A stretch of DNA of 64,000 nucleotides from Paenibacillus sp. 32352 (GTDB taxonomy: Bacteria > Bacillota > Bacilli > Paenibacillales > NBRC-103111), in assembly GCF_002042965.1 (NCBI RefSeq), contig NZ_MZNT01000001.1, positions 496,001 through 560,000 of the forward strand, read 5' to 3'. Numbering within the stretch: the first letter of the stretch is position 1; each line of letters starts with the position of its first letter. The position numbers were made by a program, and so were the translations under genes. Shown in pieces: positions 42,781-51,491 of this stretch. The notes beneath the pieces were generated by a model. It saw only the letters and a program-made list of their open reading frames with translations, made no database searches and was not told the origin of the DNA.

Positions 42781-44067
42781 ATGGTGCGGTTTCAATGTAT
42801 AGATTGCCAAGCGGAATTATCAATAGACGAGGCCAGGAACCCTTACATTTGCTCGTGCGGAGGTCTGCTCGATATCGTGCAGGATTTTCGGTCTGTCGAT
42901 ACGGAACGGTTGAAGCGGGAGTTCGATAACCGGTTGTCGGAACGCCTGTCACCTTATGCAAGCGGGGTATGGCGCTATAAGGAGCTCATTCATCCGCTGC
43001 TGCCGGATGCCTTCATGACGACGAAATATGAGGGGAACACAGGTCTTTACTCCTCTGGCGTCCTGGCCTCGTATGCGGGAGTACGGAATCTGATGCTGAA
43101 AGCGCAGAGCGAGAATCCCAGCGGCTCCTTCAAGGATAATGGGATGGCGGTAGCTGTCTCCCACGGACGTTCCGTCGGTTACACGAGGTTTACATGCACC
43201 TCCACGGGGAATACCTCTTCTTCATTAGCCATGTATGCGGCTCTTTCAGGCTGTTCTTCTTACGTATTTTTGCCGGACCGAGGCATCTCGATGAACAAAG
43301 TATTGCAAACCCTCGCTTACGGAGCTCATTTGATTTCATTCCCGGGAACCTACGACGACGGGATCCGGTTTAGCGAAATGTACAGCGAGGCGCTCGGCTT
43401 CTACGTATGCAATTCGGTCAATCCTTTCCGGATCGAGGGACAGAAGAGCATCCTATATGAAATTGCCCATCAGCTCCGCTGGCAGCTGCCGGATTGGATC
43501 GTGGTGCCAGGGGGTGCCTTAAGCAACGCAACGGCCTTGGGTAAAGGTCTCAAGGATCTGTATGAGCTCGGATTCATCCATAAGCTGCCGAACGTTGCCA
43601 TAGTACAAGCGGACGGGGCAAGTCCGTTTCATGCGATGGTGGAGGGAGGCTTAAGCGAGCTTAAGCCGGAGCCGAATCCTGCCACAAGAGCTTCTGCGCT
43701 GAATATCGGAAACCCGCCAAGCTGGAAGAAAGCCCTTCAGTACACATTAAAGCCGACTCAAGGAATCACCGTGTCCGTTACGGATGAGGAAATTATGGAC
43801 GCCAAGGCGCAGGTGGACCGAAGCGGTATTGGATGCGAGCCTGCTTCTGCGGCTTCGGTTGCGGGACTCCGCAAGCTGGCAGGTCAAGGTATAATAGATA
43901 AGGACTCTACAGCTGTCTGCATATTGACGGGGCATATACTGAAGGATACGGACGCAATAAGAGAATATCATCTGGAAGAGGAGACGAAAGGTAGATTCCC
44001 CAATTCAATCCATTATTCCAAGCTTGACGAAGCCAGTATTTCCCGATTCCTACAAACTGCCCGATAA
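42781..44067 (+). CDS. thrC: threonine synthase-like PLP-dependent enzyme
   Basis: 428 residues. A short N-terminal zinc-ribbon-like part (CIDCQAEL...CSCGG) precedes a fold II PLP domain with the Schiff-base Lys in NPSGSFKDNGMAVAVSHGRS near 111-130 and the phosphate loop STGNTSSSLAMYAAL near 140. This fits threonine synthase, which makes threonine from O-phosphohomoserine, but fold II paralogues are hard to tell apart. No hom or thrB is adjacent, and a LysR gene is divergent, so a specialised second copy is possible. ATG follows AAGGAAGG. Confidence 0.75.
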   Translation: MVRFQCIDCQAELSIDEARNPYICSCGGLLDIVQDFRSVDTERLKREFDNRLSERLSPYASGVWRYKELIHPLLPDAFMTTKYEGNTGLYSSGVLASYAGVRNLMLKAQSENPSGSFKDNGMAVAVSHGRSVGYTRFTCTSTGNTSSSLAMYAALSGCSSYVFLPDRGISMNKVLQTLAYGAHLISFPGTYDDGIRFSEMYSEALGFYVCNSVNPFRIEGQKSILYEIAHQLRWQLPDWIVVPGGALSNATALGKGLKDLYELGFIHKLPNVAIVQADGASPFHAMVEGGLSELKPEPNPATRASALNIGNPPSWKKALQYTLKPTQGITVSVTDEEIMDAKAQVDRSGIGCEPASAASVAGLRKLAGQGIIDKDSTAVCILTGHILKDTDAIREYHLEEETKGRFPNSIHYSKLDEASISRFLQTAR

Positions 44068-44145
44068 ATCGGCAGGATCAGGTTGCTTTCCCGGACAGGT
44101 TTCTTTACAATAAGGAGAAAACAATCAGTAGGAGATGTCATACAG

Positions 44146-44448
44146 ATGAATTGCAAAATTTCGCGCAATGCCGCCAAAATGCTTTTAGCTGAGCTGGAAA
44201 AAGAAGAAAACAAGGATTTGAAGCTGCGTGTCTACATTACGCACAGCCATGGCGATCATGCCCATTATGGCATGAGCCTGGATACGCCTACTGATAAGGA
44301 CGTAGTCGTAAGCACGGACAAGAACATCGATGTCATTCTGGAAAAAGACCAGCCGTTGTTGGATGGCGTGCGCATCGATTATTTCTATACGCCAGAAGAG
44401 GGCTTTGCTGTTACCAATCCTAGCAAGGGTAACCACGGAGACCACTAA
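44146..44448 (+). CDS. HesB/IscA-like fold protein without the Cys motif
   Basis: 100 residues. The N-terminal ISRNAAKMLLAELEKEENKD and the LRVYITHSHGDHAHYGMSLD segment have the spacing of HesB/IscA-type proteins. The three Cys of IscA are absent; a His-rich pair (THSHGDHAH and GNHGDH) stands in their place. It may bind a metal other than an Fe-S cluster. The ATG at 44146 follows AGGAGATG. It is closely followed by the YuzB-like gene. Confidence 0.65.
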   Translation: MNCKISRNAAKMLLAELEKEENKDLKLRVYITHSHGDHAHYGMSLDTPTDKDVVVSTDKNIDVILEKDQPLLDGVRIDYFYTPEEGFAVTNPSKGNHGDH

Positions 44449-44481
44449 GCCGTCTTCGGTTACGAAAGGATTGGGTTCACC

Positions 44482-44709
44482 ATGGCGAATGATATTCGCG
44501 TTTGCGATAAGTGCAAACATATGAAGATGAAGACGGCGCTGCCCAAGCTGCAAAAACTGGCTCCGGACGCCGACATTAAAGTGGCGTGCAAATCGTACTG
44601 TGGTCCTTGCTCCAGATTTGCATTCATTTATATCAATGGCCGTTACGTTACAGGGGCTACAGAGGACGAAGCCATCGAGAAAGCCAGTAAATATGTCAAA
44701 AAAGGATAG
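44482..44709 (+). CDS. DUF1450 (YuzB-like) protein
   Basis: 75 residues. It has a Cys pair at the start (VCDKCKHM) and a second CKSYCGPC motif near 36-43, typical of the thioredoxin-like DUF1450 family. It ends in a basic tail. Likely a small redox or metal protein. It lies 33 bases after the IscA-like gene and was probably co-transcribed with it. Confidence 0.85.
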   Translation: MANDIRVCDKCKHMKMKTALPKLQKLAPDADIKVACKSYCGPCSRFAFIYINGRYVTGATEDEAIEKASKYVKKG

Positions 44710-44722
44710 TTGTACATTAAGG

Positions 44723-44754
44723 GAACGTTTAGCTGAAGCTAGGCGTTCTTTTTT
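44723..44754 (+). terminator. terminator after the YuzB-like gene
   Basis: GAACG...CGTTC with an inner AGC-TGAA-GCT, followed by a run of T's. Confidence 0.8.
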
Positions 44755-44905
44755 CAATTCTGCAAAGTACCGGGCGGTTTCGACGTGAAGTCCTTGCTCT
44801 ATGAGGTTGTCTTTACAAAATCTTCAAATGGCCTTCATATTCCATAAACAAATCGCTTCTATACTTGAAATCGTGAGTCTACGATGAAGAGTGCGGAGGG
44901 GTTCT

Positions 44906-46393
44906 ATGAAAAAGTGGTTAAGAAAAAGAAAATGGTTGATCGCATCATTGGCCGTTTTTGCTTTAATGGGGACGCAGGCGGCCGGAGCGGCGCAAAATGT
45001 ATTGGAGGCGATAGCGGTTAAGTTCAATATCGTATCCAACGGCAAGCCGGTTAAGCTGGATCAAGATGCAGTCGTCATCGACGGCAGTACCTATGTGCCG
45101 CTGCGTGCGCTCAGTGAAGCACTCGGCAAGCAGGTAGAGTGGAATGAAGCGACCCAGACGATTCAGCTAAAGGAGCAGCCTAAAGTAGAGGCCATCCATG
45201 AATGGAAAAACCCGTCCGAGCTTACGGCAGGAATTAAGGAAGGCGGCTTCTCCGGACTGCTTCACATGCCGAACGATCCGGCCGATGTGTTCTATACGCT
45301 GGCTGATCGCGGTCCGAACGGCGAATTCGGCAAGGACAAGCTGCGCACGTTCCCGGACGACAAGTACGTTCCGCGCATATATAAAATAAAAGCGGCGAAC
45401 GGAACCATCGAAGTGCTGGAAACGATCAAGCTGCATTTACCGGAAGGCAAAACGGATGTCTATTCCAAGACCTCGGAATTGACCGGAATGCCGAACCTGG
45501 AAGGAAGAGACGAGGTACCATATGACGGCTCCGGCACGAAGAAGCTGGGCTACGATCCGGATGGTCTGGATCTGGAGGGCATCGCCTACAGCCCGAGCGA
45601 CGATACCTTCTGGCTGTCCGATGAATACCGTCCGTCTATCCTTCAAGTGAAGAGAGATGGAACGGTCATCGGCCGCTATGTGCCGCAAGGCTCAAAGGAC
45701 AAGCTTGTGGCTGCCGGCGCTCAGATGGAAATCTATGATACGCTGCCTGCAGTATACAATAACCGCATTGCCAATCGCGGCTTTGAGGGCGTAACCATTT
45801 CTCCGGACGGGAAGTATTTGTACACCTCCATTCAAAGTCCGATGGCGGTACCCGATAAAAAGACCGGCGAAGAATCCCGCCATCTGCGGATTTTAAAGAT
45901 GGATCTGTCCACCAAGAAAATCATCGGCGAGTACGTCTATGTTGCTGAAAACGCAAGCACCTTCAAAAATGTCAAACAAAAGGATGTCGTCATCAGCGAC
46001 TTGTCCGCGCTTAGCTCTGACGTAGTTCTGGTAGACGAGCGTGATAAAAACGCGGGAGAGGAAGCGCAGCTCAAGCGGATCTACAGAGCGGATTTTTCCA
46101 AAGCAACGAATCTGTTAGGCACTGAGGCCAGCAACGATCTGGAGAAGCTGACGATAGCGCAGTTGAAAGAGAAAGGAATCGTTCCTGTTACGAAGGAACT
46201 GGTTGTCGATGTCGCCAAGCTAGGCTATCCCCATGAAAAATTGGAAGGCTTGACGGTCATTGATAAAAATACGATTGCGGTTGTAAACGACAACGACTTT
46301 GGCGTGGACGGCTACGATGATCAGGGCAAATTGAAGCTGAACCAGAACCCGTCTCAAATGTACGTGATCAAGGTAAGTGAAGATTTAAAATAA
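44906..46393 (+). CDS. secreted stalk-domain protein with esterase-like phytase domain
   Basis: 495 residues. A signal peptide (KKWLRKRKWLIASLAVFALM, cleavage near AGA) is followed by a copper-amine-oxidase-N-like stalk domain (KLDQDAVVIDGSTYVPLRAL, about 40-85). From about 95 onward there is a beta-propeller of the esterase-like phytase family (FSGLLHMPNDP, LDLEGIAYSPSDDTFWLSDE, RGFEGVTISPDGKYLYTSIQ). It may hydrolyse organic phosphate outside the cell, but activity is not proven for this family. The ATG at 44906 follows GGAGGGG. Confidence 0.88.
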   Translation: MKKWLRKRKWLIASLAVFALMGTQAAGAAQNVLEAIAVKFNIVSNGKPVKLDQDAVVIDGSTYVPLRALSEALGKQVEWNEATQTIQLKEQPKVEAIHEWKNPSELTAGIKEGGFSGLLHMPNDPADVFYTLADRGPNGEFGKDKLRTFPDDKYVPRIYKIKAANGTIEVLETIKLHLPEGKTDVYSKTSELTGMPNLEGRDEVPYDGSGTKKLGYDPDGLDLEGIAYSPSDDTFWLSDEYRPSILQVKRDGTVIGRYVPQGSKDKLVAAGAQMEIYDTLPAVYNNRIANRGFEGVTISPDGKYLYTSIQSPMAVPDKKTGEESRHLRILKMDLSTKKIIGEYVYVAENASTFKNVKQKDVVISDLSALSSDVVLVDERDKNAGEEAQLKRIYRADFSKATNLLGTEASNDLEKLTIAQLKEKGIVPVTKELVVDVAKLGYPHEKLEGLTVIDKNTIAVVNDNDFGVDGYDDQGKLKLNQNPSQMYVIKVSEDLK

Positions 46394-46402
46394 CATGTTT
46401 CC

Positions 46403-46438
46403 AGAGGGCTTTCCCATGAGGGAGGCTCTCTTTTTTTT
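46403..46438 (+). terminator. terminator
   Basis: AGAGGGCTTTCCC pairs imperfectly with GGGAGGCTCTC, followed by eight T's. Confidence 0.75.
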
Positions 46439-46443
46439 GACTA

Positions 46444-46501
46444 AAGACAGGATGGAGGTTTTGAAGTATAATGAGTAAATCTTTTATTTACCAATGGTAA
46501 A
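46444..46501 (+). promoter_or_regulatory. promoter and operator of the MFS exporter gene
   Basis: AAGACA (46444-46449), a 17-base spacer and TATAAT (46467-46472). A perfect inverted repeat TTTACC-AAT-GGTAAA lies at 46487-46501, just after the expected start of transcription, as for a repressor of an efflux gene. Confidence 0.65.
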
Positions 46502-46533
46502 AAACTAGAGTTGGCCGCAAAGGAGAACACTGC

Positions 46534-47757
46534 ATGCAGCGATTAGCATCATTTTTTCGTGAATATCATCCCATTGTCCACGTTCTTCTTTTCGGAACCA
46601 TATTAGCCCGCACAGCCTCCTCTATGAGTATGCCGTTTTTGGCTATCTACTTATCCAAGGATACGCAGCTCAGTCCCGTTCTCATAGGAATGATTATCGG
46701 ATTAGGGCCGTTAGCCTCCACGGTAGGAGGATTCGTCGGCGGAGCGCTGTCGGACAGGCTGGGACGGAAAACCATCATGCTGGCGGCACTGTACGGATGG
46801 GTGCTCGTATTTTTTGGTTTTGCCTTGGTGAAGTCTCCGGTTGCATTCATGCTGCTCAATATGCTGAACGGACTTTGCCGTTCCTTATACGAACCGGTAT
46901 CCCAGGCGTTAATGGCGGACGTGACGGTCAAGGAGAAACGGCTCAAGGTATTTTCCTTACGGTATATTGCCATTAATGTAGGCGTATCGGTGGGGCCGCT
47001 GCTCGGCGCTTTCTTCGGTACGATGGAAGTTTGGCTGCCATTTATGATTACGGGGTTATTTTATCTTCTGTATGCGGCAGGTCTGGGAGTGCTGCTGCGC
47101 AGGTTCGGCATCAAACGGATCGAGGGGGAGAAACGCAGCAGTGTAACGATATTATCCGCATGGAATATCGTACGAAAAGACAGGGTGTTCCGCTTTTATA
47201 TCGGCGGCGCTATCATGGGAGCGATCGGATACTCCCAGATGACCGTGACCTTATCGCAATATATTGAACAAAATATTGCCGGCGGCGCCTCATTATTCGC
47301 GCTGCTTATGAGCCTGAATGCCGTTGTCGTCGTGCTGCTTCAAGTTCCGTTGTCAAGACTGTTCGAACGGTGGGGGCCGATGACAGCTATTGCAATCGGG
47401 AACGTGATGTTTGCCGTAGGGGATATCGGATTCGCTCTGTCGGCGGGCTGGATCAGCTTTATGCTATCCATGTTCTTCTTCACGCTGGGAGAAATTCTGA
47501 ATTATCCGCAGGCAAACGTACTGGTAGACCGGCTGGCACCGGAAGGCATGAGGGGCACTTATTTCGGTGCGCAATCGTTCAATAATTTGGGACATTTCAT
47601 AGGTCCGATGGTGGGGGGTGTCCTTCTTACGCATTGGGGCGGATCGGGACTATTTGTCACAATGGCTGTGATTACCTTGTTCGGAACCTTATTCTACCGC
47701 AGGGGAGAACAATTTTATAAATTAGGTCTAAAGTCCGTGGAAAATTCGCGAAATTAG
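46534..47757 (+). CDS. MFS transporter
   Basis: 407 residues with twelve hydrophobic segments. The MFS signature GGALSDRLGRKTIMLAAL near 69-86 is present, and an RLAPEGMRGTYFGAQ stretch near 328 is typical of drug-exporter-type members. ATG follows AAGGAGAAC. An inverted repeat in its leader suggests repression by a local or distant regulator. Substrate unknown. Confidence 0.9.
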   Translation: MQRLASFFREYHPIVHVLLFGTILARTASSMSMPFLAIYLSKDTQLSPVLIGMIIGLGPLASTVGGFVGGALSDRLGRKTIMLAALYGWVLVFFGFALVKSPVAFMLLNMLNGLCRSLYEPVSQALMADVTVKEKRLKVFSLRYIAINVGVSVGPLLGAFFGTMEVWLPFMITGLFYLLYAAGLGVLLRRFGIKRIEGEKRSSVTILSAWNIVRKDRVFRFYIGGAIMGAIGYSQMTVTLSQYIEQNIAGGASLFALLMSLNAVVVVLLQVPLSRLFERWGPMTAIAIGNVMFAVGDIGFALSAGWISFMLSMFFFTLGEILNYPQANVLVDRLAPEGMRGTYFGAQSFNNLGHFIGPMVGGVLLTHWGGSGLFVTMAVITLFGTLFYRRGEQFYKLGLKSVENSRN

Positions 47758-47834
47758 GTATTAAAGAATATGTATTCCTTAGGGCCTATCTTATATGCTA
47801 GGAATGTCGTATTTTGTTGCGCGAATTGACAGAT

Positions 47835-47936
47835 TTCGATCTCGAAAAGGCAAAGCAGGTGAAAGCTTGTGACGCAAAGCTACAGGGGCTACGAATCCTT
47901 GCAGAGGTTCTTGCCAGCCAGCTGCCGAAGGAACGG
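47835..47936 (+). ncRNA. cyclic di-GMP-I (GEMM) riboswitch aptamer
   Basis: Conserved blocks occur in the right order: AAAGGCAAAGC, a GAAA tetraloop closed by a 6-base stem (GCAGGT/GCTTGT with wobbles), GACGCAAAGCTACAGGGGCTA with the tetraloop-receptor region, a variable stem, then GCCAGC...GCTGCCG. The base aligning with G20 of the Vc2 aptamer is G, which fits c-di-GMP rather than cGAMP. A terminator follows at 47955 and then a small gene, so it probably controls transcription of that gene. Confidence 0.85.
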
Positions 47937-47954
47937 TGTTACGCATAGATAGCG

Positions 47955-47985
47955 GACTCCTGCCTAGGCTCAGAGGGGTCTTTTC
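47955..47985 (+). terminator. expression-platform terminator of the c-di-GMP riboswitch
   Basis: GACTCCT and AGGGGTC (one wobble) close a stem around a CCTAGG-containing loop, followed by TTTT. It sits between the aptamer and the ribosome site of the gene at 48030. Confidence 0.7.
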
Positions 47986-48029
47986 GTCGTGTTTGGGTAC
48001 GCAAAAGTTACAGTCAGGAGGGTCTCGCC

Positions 48030-48329
48030 ATGTCGGGTGAAGAACGGGAGTTTATGACCAAGCAAGGCTTTTTTACAAAGCTCGGAAGCAATTTGATCGG
48101 CGTATATTTGTCTAATGAAGGACCCAAGATGTTTATTAACCAGGAAGTGTTCGAGCTGCAGCATCCCTGTTGGGACGTAGAGATGGTTATGGGTAAAAAC
48201 AGCCATCTGCTGACCTTTTACTGGCGCGGGGAAGTGAAATTCTCGTTTCGGTGCGATTTCGTGAACGATTTGTTTTTGAGCCTGTACGATTATTTAAGCT
48301 GCAGACTCGAAGCAAGAAGGCTGGCTTAG
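48030..48329 (+). CDS. orphan protein under c-di-GMP riboswitch control
   Basis: 99 residues, soluble, no recognised family. It is moderately acidic in the first half, with aromatic stretches (LLTFYWRGEVKFSFRCDFVN near 63-82) and two Cys. CAGGAGGG precedes the ATG. The riboswitch immediately upstream implies a job in the motile-to-sessile switch. A strong terminator follows, so it is transcribed alone. Confidence 0.8.
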   Translation: MSGEEREFMTKQGFFTKLGSNLIGVYLSNEGPKMFINQEVFELQHPCWDVEMVMGKNSHLLTFYWRGEVKFSFRCDFVNDLFLSLYDYLSCRLEARRLA

Positions 48330-48339
48330 CCGCCAAAAG

Positions 48340-48376
48340 GAATGCATTGCTGAAAGCAGCGGTGCATTCTTTTTTC
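48340..48376 (+). terminator. terminator
   Basis: GAATGCATTGCTG-AAAG-CAGCGGTGCATTC followed by six T's. Confidence 0.85.
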
Positions 48377-48409
48377 ATATGGCTATTGAAATTAAACTGT
48401 TGTTTTTCG

Positions 48410-48442
48410 ATTAAATAGGAAACCGCCTAATAGAAAGGCGGC
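48410..48442 (-). terminator. terminator of the NTF2-like gene
   Basis: AGGCGG and CCGCCT form a short stem; on the minus strand TTTCCTATTT follows. Confidence 0.6.
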
Positions 48443-48456
48443 TGATTTAGCTATTA

Positions 48457-48870
48457 CTACTTTGAAATGTCAATAATAAAAGTAGTAATTTCTTTAATTT
48501 TTGTTTTGTTCAAACTGCTATTGAAACGATAAATATTACAGAAAGCGTAGCTAATATTGCTTTGGAGATGCAGGGTGCCATGTAAAGAACCGGAATATCC
48601 GTGCGTTATGATATTGCTAATAACTAGCTCCGTTGGCTTCTTGTCCATCAATTTTCCAAGCATTCTGAACACTTGATCCTTGCCCTGTAATACATTGCTG
48701 CCGATAAAATTCCATTGGATATCTTCTATGATGGTATCCGTGATGAAGCCAATATCGTTACGTACAAAGGCAGCATTAAACGCTCTAAGTAATTCTTTTT
48801 TTGGTGCATTTCCACAATCTTCTGCACAAATAATGTTCACTTGATCGTATCCAATGTTGTCCTCTGACAT
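48457..48870 (-). CDS. NTF2-like (SnoaL) family protein
   Basis: 137 residues. The pattern LLRAFNAAFVRNDIGFITDT, then IIEDIQWNFIGSNVLQGKDQV, is that of the NTF2-like superfamily: a cone-shaped fold used for small enzymes and for dimer or ligand binding. Base composition is AT-rich compared with its neighbours, hinting at a recent gain. It is transcribed alone. No substrate can be inferred. Confidence 0.7.
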   Translation of the reverse strand: MSEDNIGYDQVNIICAEDCGNAPKKELLRAFNAAFVRNDIGFITDTIIEDIQWNFIGSNVLQGKDQVFRMLGKLMDKKPTELVISNIITHGYSGSLHGTLHLQSNISYAFCNIYRFNSSLNKTKIKEITTFIIDISK

Positions 48871-49029
48871 ACTTCACTATCCCCTCTCAACCAAAAGGAA
48901 TCCTCTTCGTCCATAGTATTACACAAATGATAGAACGAATGCTCGGAAATATCAAATACCAACATAGCCATACTGAAAAAGATGTTTGTCGGAGTTTAGA
49001 ATTGTTCATAAGAAGCTGCTTCCATCCGG

Positions 49030-49929
49030 CTATTGAGCGGCAGGTCCGTCCTTCAGACAAAGATCAAGCATCGTTGTAGCCGCAATCGATAACGGGACAT
49101 CCTTCAAGGTCACGATACCGATATGACGGGGAGGAATTTCGGGCTCCAGCAGCACCGGGAACAGCTCGCCCGAAGCCAGCTCATCGCTGACGAACTGCTT
49201 GGTGACGCAGGAAATGCCTAATCCTGCCTTGGCGAACTGGATCAGCAGATCCATGCTTCCCAGCTCGAATTCCGGAGTGATTCTAACTTGCTGACCATTG
49301 AAAAAACGTTCCACATATTGACGAATGCTGCTATCCCGCTCGAGCATAATGAGCGGCTGCAGGGCAAGCTCGGCGGCTGTCACCGGCCTATTCATCAGCT
49401 CGGCATAGCTTGCTCCGGCAACGAAGATATCATGCAGCGGCTTCCAGCTTCGAATGGTTAGCTGATGATCCTGAATGGGTAGGTTCACGACCCCGAAATC
49501 GATCTTCCCTTCCTTTAACAGCTTGACGGTTTCCTGCGTCGTACGGTTCGTTACATGCATCTTCACTTGCGGATAGCTATTGTGGAACGATTCCAGGTAA
49601 GGCATCAGCACGTGCTTGCAAATGGTATCATTAGCTCCGATATGCACGACGCCGCCAAGCATCTGATGCATTTCCGTCAGCTTGCGCTCTCCTTCAGCCA
49701 GGAGCTGGAACGCTTGATCCACATAACGAAGCAGCATCTCGCCCTCTGCGGTCAGCTTAACGCCCCTGGAGGTTCGGAAGAACAGAGGACCTCCCAGCTG
49801 CTCCTCCAGCTGCTTGATCGAATGGCTGACCGCAGGCTGGGTAATAAACAATGCTTCGGATGCCTTCGAGAAGCTCCCGGCTTTGGCCACGGCCAAAAAT
49901 ACTTTTAATCCTTCCAGATTCGTCTCCAT
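49030..49929 (-). CDS. LysR family regulator, divergent from the purA paralogue
   Basis: 299 residues. The N-terminal winged helix (LKVFLAVAKAGSFSKASEAL, then FITQPAVSHSIKQLEEQL) is followed by a LysR effector domain. The ATG at 49929 lies seven bases after GGAGAT. It faces the adenylosuccinate synthetase-like gene 109 bases away, so it most likely senses a purine-related or amino-acid ligand to control it. That control is inferred from the arrangement. Confidence 0.92.
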   Translation of the reverse strand: METNLEGLKVFLAVAKAGSFSKASEALFITQPAVSHSIKQLEEQLGGPLFFRTSRGVKLTAEGEMLLRYVDQAFQLLAEGERKLTEMHQMLGGVVHIGANDTICKHVLMPYLESFHNSYPQVKMHVTNRTTQETVKLLKEGKIDFGVVNLPIQDHQLTIRSWKPLHDIFVAGASYAELMNRPVTAAELALQPLIMLERDSSIRQYVERFFNGQQVRITPEFELGSMDLLIQFAKAGLGISCVTKQFVSDELASGELFPVLLEPEIPPRHIGIVTLKDVPLSIAATTMLDLCLKDGPAAQ

Positions 49930-50038
49930 CCATTATCTCCATTTATAGTAGATATTCATATTATTCATTATTTTTATATCACAATAATCAATATAATGAC
50001 AATGTGAGGCTAACAAAATCAAAAGGAGAGGATACTCT

Positions 50039-51340
50039 TTGAAAGGAACGGTAACGGCAGTCGTAGGAGCGAACTGGGGAGATGAAGGGAAAGGGAAGGT
50101 AACGGATTTACTGGCATCCGATGCGGATGTGGTGGTTCGATTTCAGGGAGGTAACAACGCGGGGCATACGATTATCAATGAATTCGGCAAGTTTGTGCTG
50201 CATATGCTTCCTTCCGGCGTTTTCCACGAACGGGTTATCAATGTCATAGGGCCCGGTGCGGCGCTCAATATAAGTGGATTCGTTCAGGAGTATGAGAAGC
50301 TTCTGGCAAGCCAAGTTCCGAAGCCTCAGCTTCGGATTTCGGATCGGTGCCAGGTCATTCTGCCCTATCATTTGCTGTTCGACGCGCTGGAGGAGGAACG
50401 GCTCGGAAGCAGACAATTCGGTTCTACGAAATCCGGGATAGCGCCTTTTTATGCGGATAAATATTTGAAAATCGGCATTCAGGTCGCTGATTTATACGAT
50501 CGGCAGCGCCTGCTGAACCGGTTGGAGCAAGCGCTGGAATCGAAGAACATTATACTTGAGCATTTGTATCACAAAGATGCGCTTGCAGTGGAATCACTCA
50601 TGGAGCAGCTGCTGCAGGAAGGCGAAGCCATTAAGCCGTTTGTGTGCGATACGACTTCGCTGCTGAATCGAATGCTGCATGAAGGTAAATCGGTGTTGAT
50701 AGAGGGACAGCTCGGTGCTCTGCGCGACCCGGATCACGGGATATACCCCTATTCCACTTCCTCATCGACTTTGGCAGGCTTCGCTCCGGTAGGAGCGGGG
50801 ATTCCCCCTTATGCTATCCGGCGCATTATTGCTGTCGCCAAGGCGTATTCCAGCTGCGTGGGAGCAGGGCCCTTCGTTACCGAGCTGCAGGGTGAGGAAG
50901 GGGACGAGCTTCGCCAACGCGGCGGTGATGGGGGCGAATTCGGCTCCAAGACAGGCAGACCCCGCCGTGTAGGTTGGTTCGACGCCGTTGCCACCCGTTA
51001 TGGCTGCATGGTGCAGGGCGCTACGGAGGTCGCTCTTTCACTGCTCGACGTATTGAGCTATCTGGACCGCATCCCGGTCTGCACCGCTTATGAGATCAAC
51101 GGGGAACGGACGAAGGAGTTTCCGACGACAGGGAGACTGGAGCAGGCCGTGCCTGTCTACGAATGGCTCCCCGGCTGGAAATGTGACATCACGGGAATCA
51201 AGACATTCGATGAGCTGCCGGAAGAAGCCAAGCAGTACGTCCGCTTTCTGGAGAAGCAGATCGGCGTTCCGATACGCTCGATATCGAACGGCCCTCGGCG
51301 GGAGCATTTTATATGGCGAGAGGAAGAAGTAGAGATATAG
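50039..51340 (+). CDS. adenylosuccinate synthetase paralogue (PurA-like)
   Basis: 433 residues, normal PurA length. The catalytic Asp and P-loop (GANWGDEGKGKVTDLL) and catalytic His (GGNNAGHTI) are intact, as is GRPRRVGWFDAVATRYG. The IMP-binding loops are altered: STKSGIAPFYADK replaces the usual TxRGIGPAY form, and EGQLGALRDPDHGIYP replaces EGAQGTLLDIDFG. The initiation codon is TTG behind AAAGGAG. Linked to a divergent LysR gene and not to other purine genes, it looks like a specialised second copy that joins a nucleotide or analogue to an amino acid. The family is certain, the substrate is not. Confidence 0.85.
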   Translation: MKGTVTAVVGANWGDEGKGKVTDLLASDADVVVRFQGGNNAGHTIINEFGKFVLHMLPSGVFHERVINVIGPGAALNISGFVQEYEKLLASQVPKPQLRISDRCQVILPYHLLFDALEEERLGSRQFGSTKSGIAPFYADKYLKIGIQVADLYDRQRLLNRLEQALESKNIILEHLYHKDALAVESLMEQLLQEGEAIKPFVCDTTSLLNRMLHEGKSVLIEGQLGALRDPDHGIYPYSTSSSTLAGFAPVGAGIPPYAIRRIIAVAKAYSSCVGAGPFVTELQGEEGDELRQRGGDGGEFGSKTGRPRRVGWFDAVATRYGCMVQGATEVALSLLDVLSYLDRIPVCTAYEINGERTKEFPTTGRLEQAVPVYEWLPGWKCDITGIKTFDELPEEAKQYVRFLEKQIGVPIRSISNGPRREHFIWREEEVEI

Positions 51341-51403
51341 GAAGCCGGTCAACCAGCCATACCTGCACGGATGTAGAACCGTAGGAACAGAATGATCTTC
51401 TGC

Positions 51404-51451
51404 AAAAAAAGCCCCATCTGCCGCCCTGTTCTAGGGAGGAAGATAGGGCTT
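51404..51451 (-). terminator. terminator of the RNA methyltransferase gene
   Basis: On the minus strand AAGCCC pairs with GGGCTT around an inner stem (CCC/GGG), followed by seven T's. Confidence 0.8.
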
Positions 51452-51491
51452 GCTGCTTTGCATGGCAGAGCTCCATACGGTGAACCGGAAC

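Noticed and set aside
50039-51340. PurZ-like (2-aminoadenine) synthetase
   Set aside because: PurZ is recognised partly by loss of the catalytic Asp; here WGDEGKGK keeps it, and there are no phage genes nearby.
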